From Syntrophomonadaceae bacterium (lineage in GTDB: Bacteria; Bacillota; Dethiobacteria; SKNC01): DNA of 51,092 bases. The notes beneath the pieces were generated by a model, which ran no database searches, was not told the origin of the DNA, and saw only the letters and a program-made list of their open reading frames with translations. The position numbers and the translations under genes are program-made. Where the stretch lies: the NCBI GenBank assembly GCA_003560915.1, contig PWJM01000163.1, forward strand, positions 1 through 51,092, written 5' to 3'. Positions 10,254-19,196 of the stretch are shown piece by piece (position 1 is the first letter of the stretch; each line of letters begins with the position of its first letter).

Positions 10254-10946
10254 TTAATATCTGCCCCCTACTGTATTTATCAAAGAAATTATAGAATTTG
10301 CCGAAAAAGAACTTCGGATATCCTCCAACAGAATAAAATCAAATACCTCCAACAGGGGCATAATCAGTGCTGCTACCACCAAAAGCACGAAAAAACTTTT
10401 TAGAAGCCCTACCAGCAGCCCTGCCAGAGAGCTGACCTCTGCAAGGAATTTCCCCTGCTTTTTTAACTCCCAGGCTCCTTCGGCCAATTTAAACAAGGCA
10501 ATGATGATTGCTAAAACCGCACCAAAGCAGACGATTTGAATCAGGGCTTCCGCCATCCAGGAGTAAAGAAACTCTGCAGGGCTGCCTCCCTGATATATTA
10601 TTTTTTCTCCTTCCCGGTAAAAATATTCCCACAAACTATTTTTTGCGAAGGGCCCAACGGGCAGCCGTTGAATGAAAGCAGACAGGTCTTCCCCCGGGAT
10701 TGGAGCACCGGTCACCTTCATGGGAAGGTCCATGTTTTGAGAAAGCACCCTGGTGATTAAGGGGTTTACCTCATACTGCTGATTTACAAAAAAAGCCACG
10801 GGGCCTTTAGAATAAAAAGCCAGGGCCACCCCGGAAAACCAGGCCAGAATATTGATAAGGGAAAGAGTTACCCCACGGAAATATCCGTTGACCGCCCCCC
10901 AGGTCAGAAAAGCCAGAACGGCAAAGTCAAACCAGTTCACAGGCAT
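10254..10946 (-). CDS. CvpA-family membrane protein
   Basis: 230 aa; MPVNWFDFAVLAFLTWGAVNGYFRGVTLSLINILAWFSGVALAFY, typical CvpA N-terminus with TM segments. Confidence 0.75.
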   Translation of the reverse strand: MPVNWFDFAVLAFLTWGAVNGYFRGVTLSLINILAWFSGVALAFYSKGPVAFFVNQQYEVNPLITRVLSQNMDLPMKVTGAPIPGEDLSAFIQRLPVGPFAKNSLWEYFYREGEKIIYQGGSPAEFLYSWMAEALIQIVCFGAVLAIIIALFKLAEGAWELKKQGKFLAEVSSLAGLLVGLLKSFFVLLVVAALIMPLLEVFDFILLEDIRSSFSANSIISLINTVGGRY

Positions 10947-10989
10947 TTTTATCGCTCCTATCGACTTTTGGTTCCGGCGGGCAAATAAT

Positions 10990-12117
10990 TTATTTTAAGG
11001 GCCAGCTGTAGGCGGTAAGTTTTCCTCTTTCCTGAGCTAAAAAAGTGTCGGTGGACATGAGATGAATTTCCTGCCCTTCCTGGGGAGAATAGGATCCCTG
11101 GGTTTTTCCATCGGACTGGAGAAGATATAAAAATAAGTCGGTTTCTATAATCATTCCTCCGTCAATTCGCCTTTTCCCCTGTCGGTAATTCCCCGGCAGC
11201 TCCCTTTCCCAAAGAGTGTTTCCCTTCAGGTCCAGGCAGGCCAGCCTGGTTTTTTCCTTCAGGGCCTGTTCCGGGGATATGACCAGCATCAAGCTTTCAC
11301 CGGGCCCGGCAAAAGCATCGTTTATGGGGCGCTCCCATTCCTCCTTGAATAGCGGGACCCCTTCAATGGAATATACATAAAGATTGGGGCCGGAAACAAG
11401 AGCCACGGCACGGCTGTCCTCCAAAATAACTGGAGGGGAAAAGAGCTGATCTCCTTTAATTTTCACAATATTATGCCCTTCCAGGGTAGAAATAACCACC
11501 TTTGTGGATACATAGGGAAATACTTTCACTAAACTGACAGCCAGCATTTCTGTTCCTGGAAGCAGTTTCATGTCCATAATCCCCATGCCTGCAAAAGATT
11601 CTTCAAATACCTGTTCTCCTCGGGAATTGAACACCAGGCCTTTCTCTCCATAAAGCCCCTCCAGACGGTCCTGTCCCAAAGAAACGCTCCGACTGAACAA
11701 AATCTCCCCCTGGGGGCCCAGCCAGTAGTGTTTATAATCCGCAGGAGCCTTGGCACGACGCACCAGTTTTCCATCGTAATCTAACACGCTGATAATCCCT
11801 TCAGACAGATTAGTATGGCCCCAGTGATATTGGTCAAAAAAGATTTCCTGCGGACCATCCCAGGTATCCTGCCAAACATCTCTACCGTAATAATCTATTC
11901 CTATTATAGAGGCGCTCTCTTCCCTTACTTCCTTTAAAATTGCTCTTCCTGCCCTTTCCACCACCTTCAGATCTTCGGAATAATGGCGCACCCACAACTG
12001 TGTTGGGCGGGTGCCTGGCATTTCTCCCCCCCAGGAAAACTCCGCAGCCCTGCCTGAGATTATAATCAAGATGATTAGCACAATCAAAATTATACCCGCC
12101 AGTATCGTCTTTTTCAA
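10990..12117 (-). CDS. Membrane-anchored beta-propeller-like protein of unknown function
   Basis: 375 aa; N-terminal TM MKKTILAGIILIVLIILIIISG followed by repeated blade-like segments (ISVLDYDGKLVRR, LACLDLKGNTLWERELPG, LYVYSIEGVPLFKEEW). Confidence 0.6.
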   Translation of the reverse strand: MKKTILAGIILIVLIILIIISGRAAEFSWGGEMPGTRPTQLWVRHYSEDLKVVERAGRAILKEVREESASIIGIDYYGRDVWQDTWDGPQEIFFDQYHWGHTNLSEGIISVLDYDGKLVRRAKAPADYKHYWLGPQGEILFSRSVSLGQDRLEGLYGEKGLVFNSRGEQVFEESFAGMGIMDMKLLPGTEMLAVSLVKVFPYVSTKVVISTLEGHNIVKIKGDQLFSPPVILEDSRAVALVSGPNLYVYSIEGVPLFKEEWERPINDAFAGPGESLMLVISPEQALKEKTRLACLDLKGNTLWERELPGNYRQGKRRIDGGMIIETDLFLYLLQSDGKTQGSYSPQEGQEIHLMSTDTFLAQERGKLTAYSWPLK

Positions 12118-12212
12118 TTTGCCCTCCTATGGTTATGTATATTTATTATCCCTCATTAAATATTCTTTTTATTTCCCCTGCATCCCTTTTTTTAGCAAAT
12201 AATGTTTATGCA

Positions 12213-12241
12213 TACATATTGCCCGGGAATTAACATATACT
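12213..12241 (+). promoter_or_regulatory. Candidate sporulation-sigma-like promoter upstream of yyaC
   Basis: ACATATT-13-CATATACT, close to the sigma-E consensus (KMATATT ... CATACAnT) with a slightly short spacer. Confidence 0.3.
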
Positions 12242-12265
12242 AATTTCGGAAAGAGAGGTTAAAGC

Positions 12266-12898
12266 ATGATAAGATTTCAAAATAAAAAAAGCCCCCTTAA
12301 ATCAACCCTTTGGGATTATGATAAAAAAAATATATTTGCAGTGGAAAACCCCCGGACTCCTTTCCTGCTGGCGGATTTCCTTTCCTCCTTTATGCCCCTT
12401 CAGGGGAATAAACAGCTAATCTTTTTAGGCATCGGCAGCGACCGTTCCACCGGTGACTCCCTGGGGCCCCTGGTGGGAAGCAGTCTAGAGGAATTGATGC
12501 CTCCGGAAGTCGTGGTTATAGGCACGCTGGAACAACCTGTTCACGCCTTGAACCTGCAGGAAACGCTAGAATATATAGAAGAAAAGTATAATAACTCTTA
12601 TCTCCTGGCAGTGGATGCTGCCCTGGGAAGTGCAAAGAACATAGGCCAAATTAAAGTGAAAAAGGGGCCGCTATTTCCCGGCCTGGCTGTAAATAAGACC
12701 CTGCCTGCAGTGGGCAACCTTCATATAACGGGCACTGTAAATGTCAGCGGCTGCCTGGAATACCTGGTGCTTCAGAATACCCGGCTTTCCCTGGTTATGA
12801 ACCTGGCCCGAACCATAACCGCTGGAATTCATATGGCCCTGAGTAAGGATTACTCCTTTTCCTCCACACCTTCTTCCGGGGTGAGGGAGGTGCCATGA
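12266..12898 (+). CDS. yyaC: Spore protease YyaC (DUF1256, GPR-like)
   Basis: 210 aa; LIFLGIGSDRSTGDSLGPLVGSSLEE...VHALNLQETLEYIEE...LAVDAALGSAKNIGQIKVKKGPLFPGLAVNKTLPAVGNLHITGTVN. Confidence 0.9.
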   Translation: MIRFQNKKSPLKSTLWDYDKKNIFAVENPRTPFLLADFLSSFMPLQGNKQLIFLGIGSDRSTGDSLGPLVGSSLEELMPPEVVVIGTLEQPVHALNLQETLEYIEEKYNNSYLLAVDAALGSAKNIGQIKVKKGPLFPGLAVNKTLPAVGNLHITGTVNVSGCLEYLVLQNTRLSLVMNLARTITAGIHMALSKDYSFSSTPSSGVREVP

Positions 12899-13215
12899 AA
12901 AATACCCCCTTCAGCAATGATCAATGTTTTGGCGCGAATGTCCCCCTCCAGCCGGCCTGTGGAACTAAGCTCTAATTTCTGTTCAATGTGGACATTGCCC
13001 TTAAGAGTCCCGGCCAGCATCATATTACTGGCTTTAACCTCCGCCTTAATATCGGCAGATTCTCCCACCACCAGCTCTCCCTCCACCTCCAGGCTGCCCT
13101 CAAATTGTCCGTCTATTCTCACGATACCCGAGGCTTTTAGTTTTCCCTCGTAAAAACTATTTTTCCCCACTAAAGATTCTACACTGCCTGTATTAATCTT
13201 TTTGGATTTAAACAT
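12850..13215 (-). CDS. Bactofilin family polymer-forming protein
   Basis: 121 aa; GIVRIDGQFEGSLEVEGELVVGESADIKAEVKASNMMLAGTLKGNVHIEQKLELSSTGRLEGDIRAKTLIIAEGGIFHG. Confidence 0.93.
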   Translation of the reverse strand: MFKSKKINTGSVESLVGKNSFYEGKLKASGIVRIDGQFEGSLEVEGELVVGESADIKAEVKASNMMLAGTLKGNVHIEQKLELSSTGRLEGDIRAKTLIIAEGGIFHGTSLTPEEGVEEKE

Positions 13216-13245
13216 CTCTCTGCTCCTTTTTTGACTATAATTGTG

Positions 13246-13270
13246 AAGGCCCCCTGTTCCAGGAGGCCTT
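13246..13270. terminator. Hairpin in the M23-bactofilin intergenic region
   Basis: AAGGCC cccctgttccagga GGCCTT. Confidence 0.4.
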
Positions 13271-13278
13271 TATCTTCA

Positions 13279-13315
13279 TAAGACAAGGAGACAAGGGGAC
13301 GGTTCTACTGTCTTA
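13279..13315. repeat. Dispersed palindromic repeat, copy 1 (GGGGACGGTTCT hairpin)
   Basis: TAAGACAAGGAGACAAGGGGACGGTTCTACTGTCTTA; shares ACAAGGGGACGGTTCTnCTGTCTTA with 32394-32430. Confidence 0.75.
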
Positions 13316-13381
13316 ATTTTATTCTTCCCATGGCACTGCCGCCTTCTATGCGGCATAGAATTATATTGTCGGGCTATCCCT

Positions 13382-14341
13382 CTATCTTTCTTTGGGAAGA
13401 AAAAGCATCGGATCCTTTGGCTCACCATTCACATGGACTTCATAATGAAGGTGGGGGCCGGTACTGAAACCGGTGCTGCCCACATGTCCAATCAGCTCTC
13501 CCTTTTCCACCAGGTCCCCGGCCTCCACCACATAATTGGTAAGATGGGCATAAAGGGTGTAGTGACCATAGGGATGCTTAATAGAAACCATTCTTCCAAA
13601 TCCACCGTTATAGGAGGCTGTCTCCACCACTCCCCTGGCAGCAGCATAGACCGGCGTCCCCCGCTTGGCTCCGATATCAATTCCGCTGTGAAAAGAGATT
13701 CTGCGGGTATAGGGGTTCCTTCGTTCCCCAAAGGGGGAGGTAATCCGGCCTGTGGCAGGCCAAATAGAAGGGGTGCCGGCCAGCTCCTCCTGTTTTTCTT
13801 CTATTAATTCTTTCAAGTCCTCCAGTGAGGCCCGGGTAAAGGGGATGCCTCCCTTCAGCTCCTCCAATTGATTATGAAGGGGAGTTTCCTCAACCCTTCC
13901 CCCCACAGCTGTTTCCTGTAAAGGATTCAAGTTATAGTCCAACCCTCTGCTGAGCAGCATTGGTTTTCTTTCAGGGACATCGGACATAATCTCCTGGAAG
14001 TCCTCCAGCTGTAGAAGGTTTCTTACTTCCCGGTCCAGTTCTTCAAGGCTTTTCATTTTTTCCGTTATACCTTCTGTCTCTGCCGACAGGGAAAGAATCT
14101 GTTCCCCCTGAATTTCATTAATGGTGCGCAGCTGTTCCAGCTCTTCCATTTGGGTCAGCATAAACCCATAGTGATTGCCCCACATTGAAAGGGAGGTTAT
14201 GGTGGCCGTAAACAGAATTACTATTAGAGAAAAGGTTATGGATAGAGATTTAAGAGAAAGGTTAAAGGAACGAGAGTCACTACCGTAATGGGGAATAAAC
14301 ATTACGGTGAATCTTTTATTTTTTTTCATATATATAATCAC
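13382..14341 (-). CDS. M23 family peptidase with N-terminal TM and coiled coil
   Basis: 319 aa; GRITSPFGERRNPYTRRISFHSGIDIGAKRGTPVYAAARGVVETASYNGGFGRMVSIKHPYGHYTLYAHL...TGFSTGPHLHYEVHVNGEPKDPMLFL. Confidence 0.95.
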   Translation of the reverse strand: MIIYMKKNKRFTVMFIPHYGSDSRSFNLSLKSLSITFSLIVILFTATITSLSMWGNHYGFMLTQMEELEQLRTINEIQGEQILSLSAETEGITEKMKSLEELDREVRNLLQLEDFQEIMSDVPERKPMLLSRGLDYNLNPLQETAVGGRVEETPLHNQLEELKGGIPFTRASLEDLKELIEEKQEELAGTPSIWPATGRITSPFGERRNPYTRRISFHSGIDIGAKRGTPVYAAARGVVETASYNGGFGRMVSIKHPYGHYTLYAHLTNYVVEAGDLVEKGELIGHVGSTGFSTGPHLHYEVHVNGEPKDPMLFLPKER

Positions 14342-14413
14342 CCAAACGTGTTTTGTTTTTTGGAAATCGAAGGATATACTTCGCTAAAAACCAAAAGAAT
14401 CCTTTATATTTCT

Positions 14414-15556
14414 TTAAAATTCTTTCACAATTGAGGCCAGGGCATGTAGTAACCCGTCGATATCTCCCCGGGTGTTAAAATAACCTATGCTAGCCCTAAC
14501 AGCTCCCTGTTCCCTGGTCCCCAGGGCCTTGTGCACCAGGGGAGCGCAGTGAAGTCCAGAACGGGTAGCAATATCATAAAACTTATCCAGCATATAGCTG
14601 ATATCCGTTGAATCTTTGTCCTTTACATTAAAGGCCACCAGGGGTGCCTGTTTTTCCGTGTTTTTAGGTCCATAAATTTTTATTTCTTTAAATTCCTCAA
14701 GGCCCTGCAGCAGATATGAAGTAAGTTCCTGCTCATGGGCCCTTATTTTTTCCATGCCTTCCTGGAGAATAAAATCAAGGCCGGCTCCTAACCCGGCAAT
14801 CCCGGGTGTATTGGGAGTGCCGCTTTCTAATTTATCGGGAAGCCTGTCGGGCTGTGCAAAAGATTCCGAGACACTGCCGGTGCCTCCTTCAAAGATGCTG
14901 TCCAACCTGACCCTTTCCCCCACACACAGACCTCCTGTGCCCTGGGGCCCCAACAGGCTTTTATGTCCCGGAAAGGCCAGCAGGTCGATGTTCATCTCTT
15001 CTACATCGATAGGGTATATTCCGGCCGTCTGTGCGGCATCCACCATAAAAATAACATCGTTTTCCCTGGCGATCCTGCCCACCTCTTGAACAGGTGTCAA
15101 AGTCCCCAGCACATTGGAGGCGTGATTTAAACAGATCAGCCGGGTAGAGGGAAGAAGTTTTCTTTTTATCAGGGCAGGGTCTATAAATCCCTGGGGAGAG
15201 CAGGGAATAACCGTAACCCTGACTCCTTTTTGAAGAAGTTTAAAAAGGGGCCTTAGGGTAGAGTTATGCTCCAGCGCCGTAGTAATTACATGGTCCCCTG
15301 GTTCTAAAAGGCCCTTTAAGGCCAGGTTGATAGAATGGGTAGCGTTGAAAGTAAAGATTGCCCGGTTAGAATTTTTTAAATTAAAAAGCCGGGCAATTTT
15401 TTTTCGGGTGTCCGCAATAATTTTTCCACCTCTGACCGAAGCTCTGTGGCCTCCCCTGCCGGGATTAGCCCCTATTTCACGCATAAAATTAGCTACTGCC
15501 TGGTAAACCCCTTCCGGTTTGGGCCAGGTAGTAGCAGCATTATCTAAATAAATCAT
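14414..15556 (-). CDS. Class V aminotransferase, cysteine desulfurase family protein
   Basis: 380 aa; MIYLDNAATTWPKPEGVYQA...ITTALEHNSTLRPL...DAAQTAGIYPIDVEEMNIDLLAFPGHKSLLGPQGTGGL; RSGLHCAPLVHKALGT. Confidence 0.93.
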   Translation of the reverse strand: MIYLDNAATTWPKPEGVYQAVANFMREIGANPGRGGHRASVRGGKIIADTRKKIARLFNLKNSNRAIFTFNATHSINLALKGLLEPGDHVITTALEHNSTLRPLFKLLQKGVRVTVIPCSPQGFIDPALIKRKLLPSTRLICLNHASNVLGTLTPVQEVGRIARENDVIFMVDAAQTAGIYPIDVEEMNIDLLAFPGHKSLLGPQGTGGLCVGERVRLDSIFEGGTGSVSESFAQPDRLPDKLESGTPNTPGIAGLGAGLDFILQEGMEKIRAHEQELTSYLLQGLEEFKEIKIYGPKNTEKQAPLVAFNVKDKDSTDISYMLDKFYDIATRSGLHCAPLVHKALGTREQGAVRASIGYFNTRGDIDGLLHALASIVKEF

Positions 15557-15629
15557 TTGGGATGTTCCCCCTTATGGTTTATTCAACCCTACAATATTAT
15601 ATGGAGATGACGGCAATCTTATTATGTTA

Positions 15630-15643
15630 GTTTCACATGAAAC
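15630..15643. other. parS-like site overlapping the 3' end of parB
   Basis: GTTTCACATGAAAC; with flanks 13/16 to TGTTTCACGTGAAACA. Confidence 0.5.
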
Positions 15644-16517
15644 TTTCCGTTTTAAAAAACTTCTCTAATATCCTTTCCAGTTCCCCGTGGGAATAATATT
15701 CTATTTCAATTTTCCCCCTGTTTCTTTTATCTTTTATTTTTACCCTGGTTCCCAGCAGATGGCACAGCTTCTCCTCTACGTCCAATATTTGAGGGTCAAT
15801 TTTTGTTTCTATTTCTTTAACCTTCTCTTCTTTTCCCGATTCCTCATGGCTGGTTTTCTGGCTGAGCCGAGACATTATATTTTCAGTATCCCTGACGGTA
15901 AGGTTCTCGCTCATTATTTTTGCCGCAACCCTTTTTTGTATTTCGTGGTCCTCCAACGAAACCAGTGCCCTGGCATGGCCCGCGGATAATTTCCCTTCCT
16001 GGAGAAGCTGCTGCACTTCCTTAGCCAGCTTTAATAGCCTCATGGTGTTGGTGATTACCGGTCGGCTTTTACCGATCCTTTTCGCCAGTTTATCCTGGGT
16101 AAAGTTAAATTCGTCTATCAGCCTTTTATACGCCTGGGCTTCCTCCAGGGGGTTTAAGTCTTCCCTTTGGAGGTTTTCGATCATGGCAAACTCCAGCATT
16201 TCAGTATCATTTAATTCTTTTACCACGGCAGGAATCTGTTCCAGCCCTGCCAGCTGTGCGGCTCTAAAGCGCCTTTCCCCGGCCACCAGCTCATAATCGC
16301 TGCCGGATTTTCGAACCAGCACCGGCTGTATTACTCCGTGTTCCTCTATGGAGCTGACCAGTTCCTTCATTTTTTCATCATTAAAATGCTTCCTGGGCTG
16401 ATAAGGATTCCTGGAGATTTTTTGAACAGGTATCTCATGAGCCTTCTCCCCATCCATTTCATGTTCTTTTTCGGGAATTAAAGCAGACAGCCCTTTTCCG
16501 AGGCCCTTCTTAATCAT
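15633..16517 (-). CDS. parB: Chromosome partitioning protein ParB (Spo0J)
   Basis: 294 aa; GLGKGLSALIPE...ISRNPYQPRKHFNDEKMKELVSSIEEHGVIQPVLVR...LVAGERRFRAAQLAG; ENLQREDLNPLEEA. Confidence 0.97.
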   Translation of the reverse strand: MIKKGLGKGLSALIPEKEHEMDGEKAHEIPVQKISRNPYQPRKHFNDEKMKELVSSIEEHGVIQPVLVRKSGSDYELVAGERRFRAAQLAGLEQIPAVVKELNDTEMLEFAMIENLQREDLNPLEEAQAYKRLIDEFNFTQDKLAKRIGKSRPVITNTMRLLKLAKEVQQLLQEGKLSAGHARALVSLEDHEIQKRVAAKIMSENLTVRDTENIMSRLSQKTSHEESGKEEKVKEIETKIDPQILDVEEKLCHLLGTRVKIKDKRNRGKIEIEYYSHGELERILEKFFKTESFM

Positions 16518-17280
16518 TTTTTACTACCTCCCTGGCTAGCTCTTGGTATACCTGTGCTCCCTTAGATTTTGGATCGTAATAAATAATTGGTTGGCCATGA
16601 CTGGGAGCTTCACTCAGTCGGACATTGCGGGGTATGATCGTTTCGTAAACCAGTGAGCCGAAAAATCTCTTTACCTCCTCCACCACCTGAGAAGAGAGAT
16701 TGGTCCGCACATCAAACATGGTTAACAGGGCCCCTTCAATTTTTAAATCCGGATTTAAGTGCTTTTGAACCAGTTTTATGGTGTTAATCAGCTGACTTAA
16801 ACCCTCTAATGCGTAGTATTCACATTGGATGGGGACCAGCACGGAATTTGAGGCCGTTAATGCGTTTATGGTGAGCAGTCCCAAGGAGGGTGGGCAGTCA
16901 ATAATGATAAAATCAAAATCTGCATGGATTTCCTGCAGTACTTTTTTAAGTTTAACCTCCCGGGACATGGTAGGCACCAGCTCTATTTCCGCCCCGGCCA
17001 GCTGTATAGTAGCAGGAAGTATTTTTAGATTCTTTACATGGGTATCTTGAATTATTTTCTTGACCGGCAGGTTATTGATAATCGCGTCATAAATACAAAA
17101 TTTTATTTTCATTCGGTCTAAACCCATACCGCTGGTACTGTTTCCCTGGGGGTCAATATCTACCAGCAGTGCCTTTTTCCCCAGTTCCGCCAGACATGAA
17201 CTCAGGTTAACCGCTGTAGTAGTCTTCCCGACGCCTCCCTTTTGATTGGTTATTGCAATAATTTTAGCCATAGGCATCAT
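16510..17280 (-). CDS. parA: Chromosome partitioning ATPase ParA (Soj)
   Basis: 256 aa; MAKIIAITNQKGGVGKTTTAVNLSSCLAELGKKALLVDIDPQGNSTSGMG. Start probably at the third-codon Met. Confidence 0.97.
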   Translation of the reverse strand: MMPMAKIIAITNQKGGVGKTTTAVNLSSCLAELGKKALLVDIDPQGNSTSGMGLDRMKIKFCIYDAIINNLPVKKIIQDTHVKNLKILPATIQLAGAEIELVPTMSREVKLKKVLQEIHADFDFIIIDCPPSLGLLTINALTASNSVLVPIQCEYYALEGLSQLINTIKLVQKHLNPDLKIEGALLTMFDVRTNLSSQVVEEVKRFFGSLVYETIIPRNVRLSEAPSHGQPIIYYDPKSKGAQVYQELAREVVKND

Positions 17281-17507
17281 TCACCTTCTGCTTTCCCCCA
17301 TAGTATTTTATTTCTTACGTTTATTTTCGTGATTTATTTTATAAGTTCCTTCTTTGACCAAAAAAAATTAAATCCTGGATATTTGCCAGAATCTAATTTT
17401 TTAAAGTCTTATTTCTATTGCAGTTGTGCTATTATTATAAATTAACTATTTTTGCATTTAAATAAACTGAAGTACACCAAGGGTTTTACCGGTACCAAGG
17501 AATATCA

Positions 17508-18356
17508 TTATTCATTCAGTTTGTCTGAATCTTTAGGGAGCCTTATGGTAATTTCAAAATAATTTCCGCAGTCTTTTTCCGTAACCAGGGGATTCAGCCC
17601 TGCTTTTTTAATTGCTTTAATGGACTGACGTATGGTATTTATAAAGATCCTTAAATCCCTAATTACTACTTTCTTTTTTTTCCTGCCCGGTTTTTCTTTG
17701 TTTTTTAAATACTGCAGATATTCATCCACCAGGTTTTCTGACTGCTTAACATTAAGATTATTTTCCAGTATCTGCTTCAGCACCCTCCCCTGTATATCTT
17801 CCCCGGGCAGCTTTAAAAGGGAGCGGGCGTGCCTTTCTGTCAGATGTCCGGTGTATAGTAATTCCCGGAAATCCTCAGGAAGTTTCAAAAGCCTTAATTT
17901 GTTGGCTATGGTTGACTGACTTTTTCCTAATCTCTGGGCCAATACCTCCTGGGTCAATCCAAACTCCTCAATGAGCCTCTGAAAAGCCCATGCTTCCTCC
18001 ATAAAATGCAGGTTTTCCCGCTGTAAATTCTCGATTAAGGCCACTGCTCCCATTCCGCTGTCGTTCATTTCCTTGACAATGGCCGGTATGGTCTGCCATT
18101 CCAGTTCTTTACAGGCCAAAAGCCTTCTTTCCCCCGCAATTAACTGAAAGCAGGTATCAGCCTCTCGAATAATAATTGGCTGTAAAAGGCCATAGGTTTT
18201 TACGGACTGGGCAAGCTCAGTAATCTTTTCAGGATCAAAAACAGACCGGGGCTGATAAGGATTTGATTGAATCTTTTCAATATCTATATATCTGATGTTT
18301 TCCTCTTCATGTTCATGCTCTGTAGGTTTAAACAGTTTAGACAATTTTTCCTTCAT
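17508..18356 (-). CDS. noc: Nucleoid occlusion protein Noc (ParB paralogue)
   Basis: Start taken as MKEKLSKLFKPTEHEHEEENIRYIDIEKIQSNPYQPR (RBS AGGTGGT upstream); short amphipathic N-terminus, ParB/Noc core and HTH; canonical position beside rsmG. Track ORF extends to 18446. Confidence 0.85.
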   Translation of the reverse strand: MKEKLSKLFKPTEHEHEEENIRYIDIEKIQSNPYQPRSVFDPEKITELAQSVKTYGLLQPIIIREADTCFQLIAGERRLLACKELEWQTIPAIVKEMNDSGMGAVALIENLQRENLHFMEEAWAFQRLIEEFGLTQEVLAQRLGKSQSTIANKLRLLKLPEDFRELLYTGHLTERHARSLLKLPGEDIQGRVLKQILENNLNVKQSENLVDEYLQYLKNKEKPGRKKKKVVIRDLRIFINTIRQSIKAIKKAGLNPLVTEKDCGNYFEITIRLPKDSDKLNE

Positions 18357-18479
18357 ATTCACACCACCTGAGTAAATATTTGTTAATTTTATAGAATAAT
18401 TCGACAAGGCTTCCTGCCTGTCCTGCCATTTTAATAAAATTATCAAAAATTTTTTCTGCCTGTCCTGGACAAGCCCTTC

Positions 18480-19196
18480 TTATAAGGGTTTCTTCTCAGG
18501 AACTCCTGGCCTCCTTGGATATTTCACAGGGGTTTTGGTTTTCTTTCCTATGATGACTATGGTCCTCTTTTCCTTTTGGAAGGGAATCTTAAGGCCTTCC
18601 ATTAATTCAATTTCTCCTCCCAATATTTCCAGGGCTTTTTGGGCCTCCCTTACTTCCTCTGAGGCTTTTGGGCCTTTATATGCGATGAACAATCCCCCCA
18701 CTGCTGCCAAAGGCAGGGACAGCTCTAAAAGCACCGTTAAGGGAGCGACAGCCCTGGCCAGCACCTTATCATAGGTTTCCCGGTAGTTTACGTTTTGCCC
18801 CAGTTCCTCTGCTCTACCATGCAGCGCTTCTGTATCTGAAAGCCCCAACTCATTAATCACCGTTTTTAAAAACGATACTCGCTTTTTTTGGGACTCCATC
18901 AAGGTCAGATGAATCTGGGGAAATAATATCTTTAGTGGAATTCCCGGAAATCCCGCTCCGGCCCCTACATCACATACTATTTCCCCTCCCCGGAAAGAAA
19001 GCAGCTTTGCAGAAGCAAATGAATCAAGATAATGTTTGGTAACCACTTCCTCTGGTTGTGTAATGCGGGTTAGATTTATGCGCTTATTCCATTCCAAAAG
19101 CAGTTTAAAATATATTTTAAACTGCTCCAATTTTTGTTCATCTATTTGCAGGTTCATTGCCTTAACGCCTGCCAGAAAAAGCTCCTGGGGGAACAT
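18480..19196 (-). CDS. rsmG: 16S rRNA (guanine(527)-N(7))-methyltransferase
   Basis: 238 aa; KRINLTRITQPEEVVTKHYLDSFASAKLL...VCDVGAGAGFPGIPLKILFPQIHLTLMESQKKRVSFL. Confidence 0.97.
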   Translation of the reverse strand: MFPQELFLAGVKAMNLQIDEQKLEQFKIYFKLLLEWNKRINLTRITQPEEVVTKHYLDSFASAKLLSFRGGEIVCDVGAGAGFPGIPLKILFPQIHLTLMESQKKRVSFLKTVINELGLSDTEALHGRAEELGQNVNYRETYDKVLARAVAPLTVLLELSLPLAAVGGLFIAYKGPKASEEVREAQKALEILGGEIELMEGLKIPFQKEKRTIVIIGKKTKTPVKYPRRPGVPEKKPL

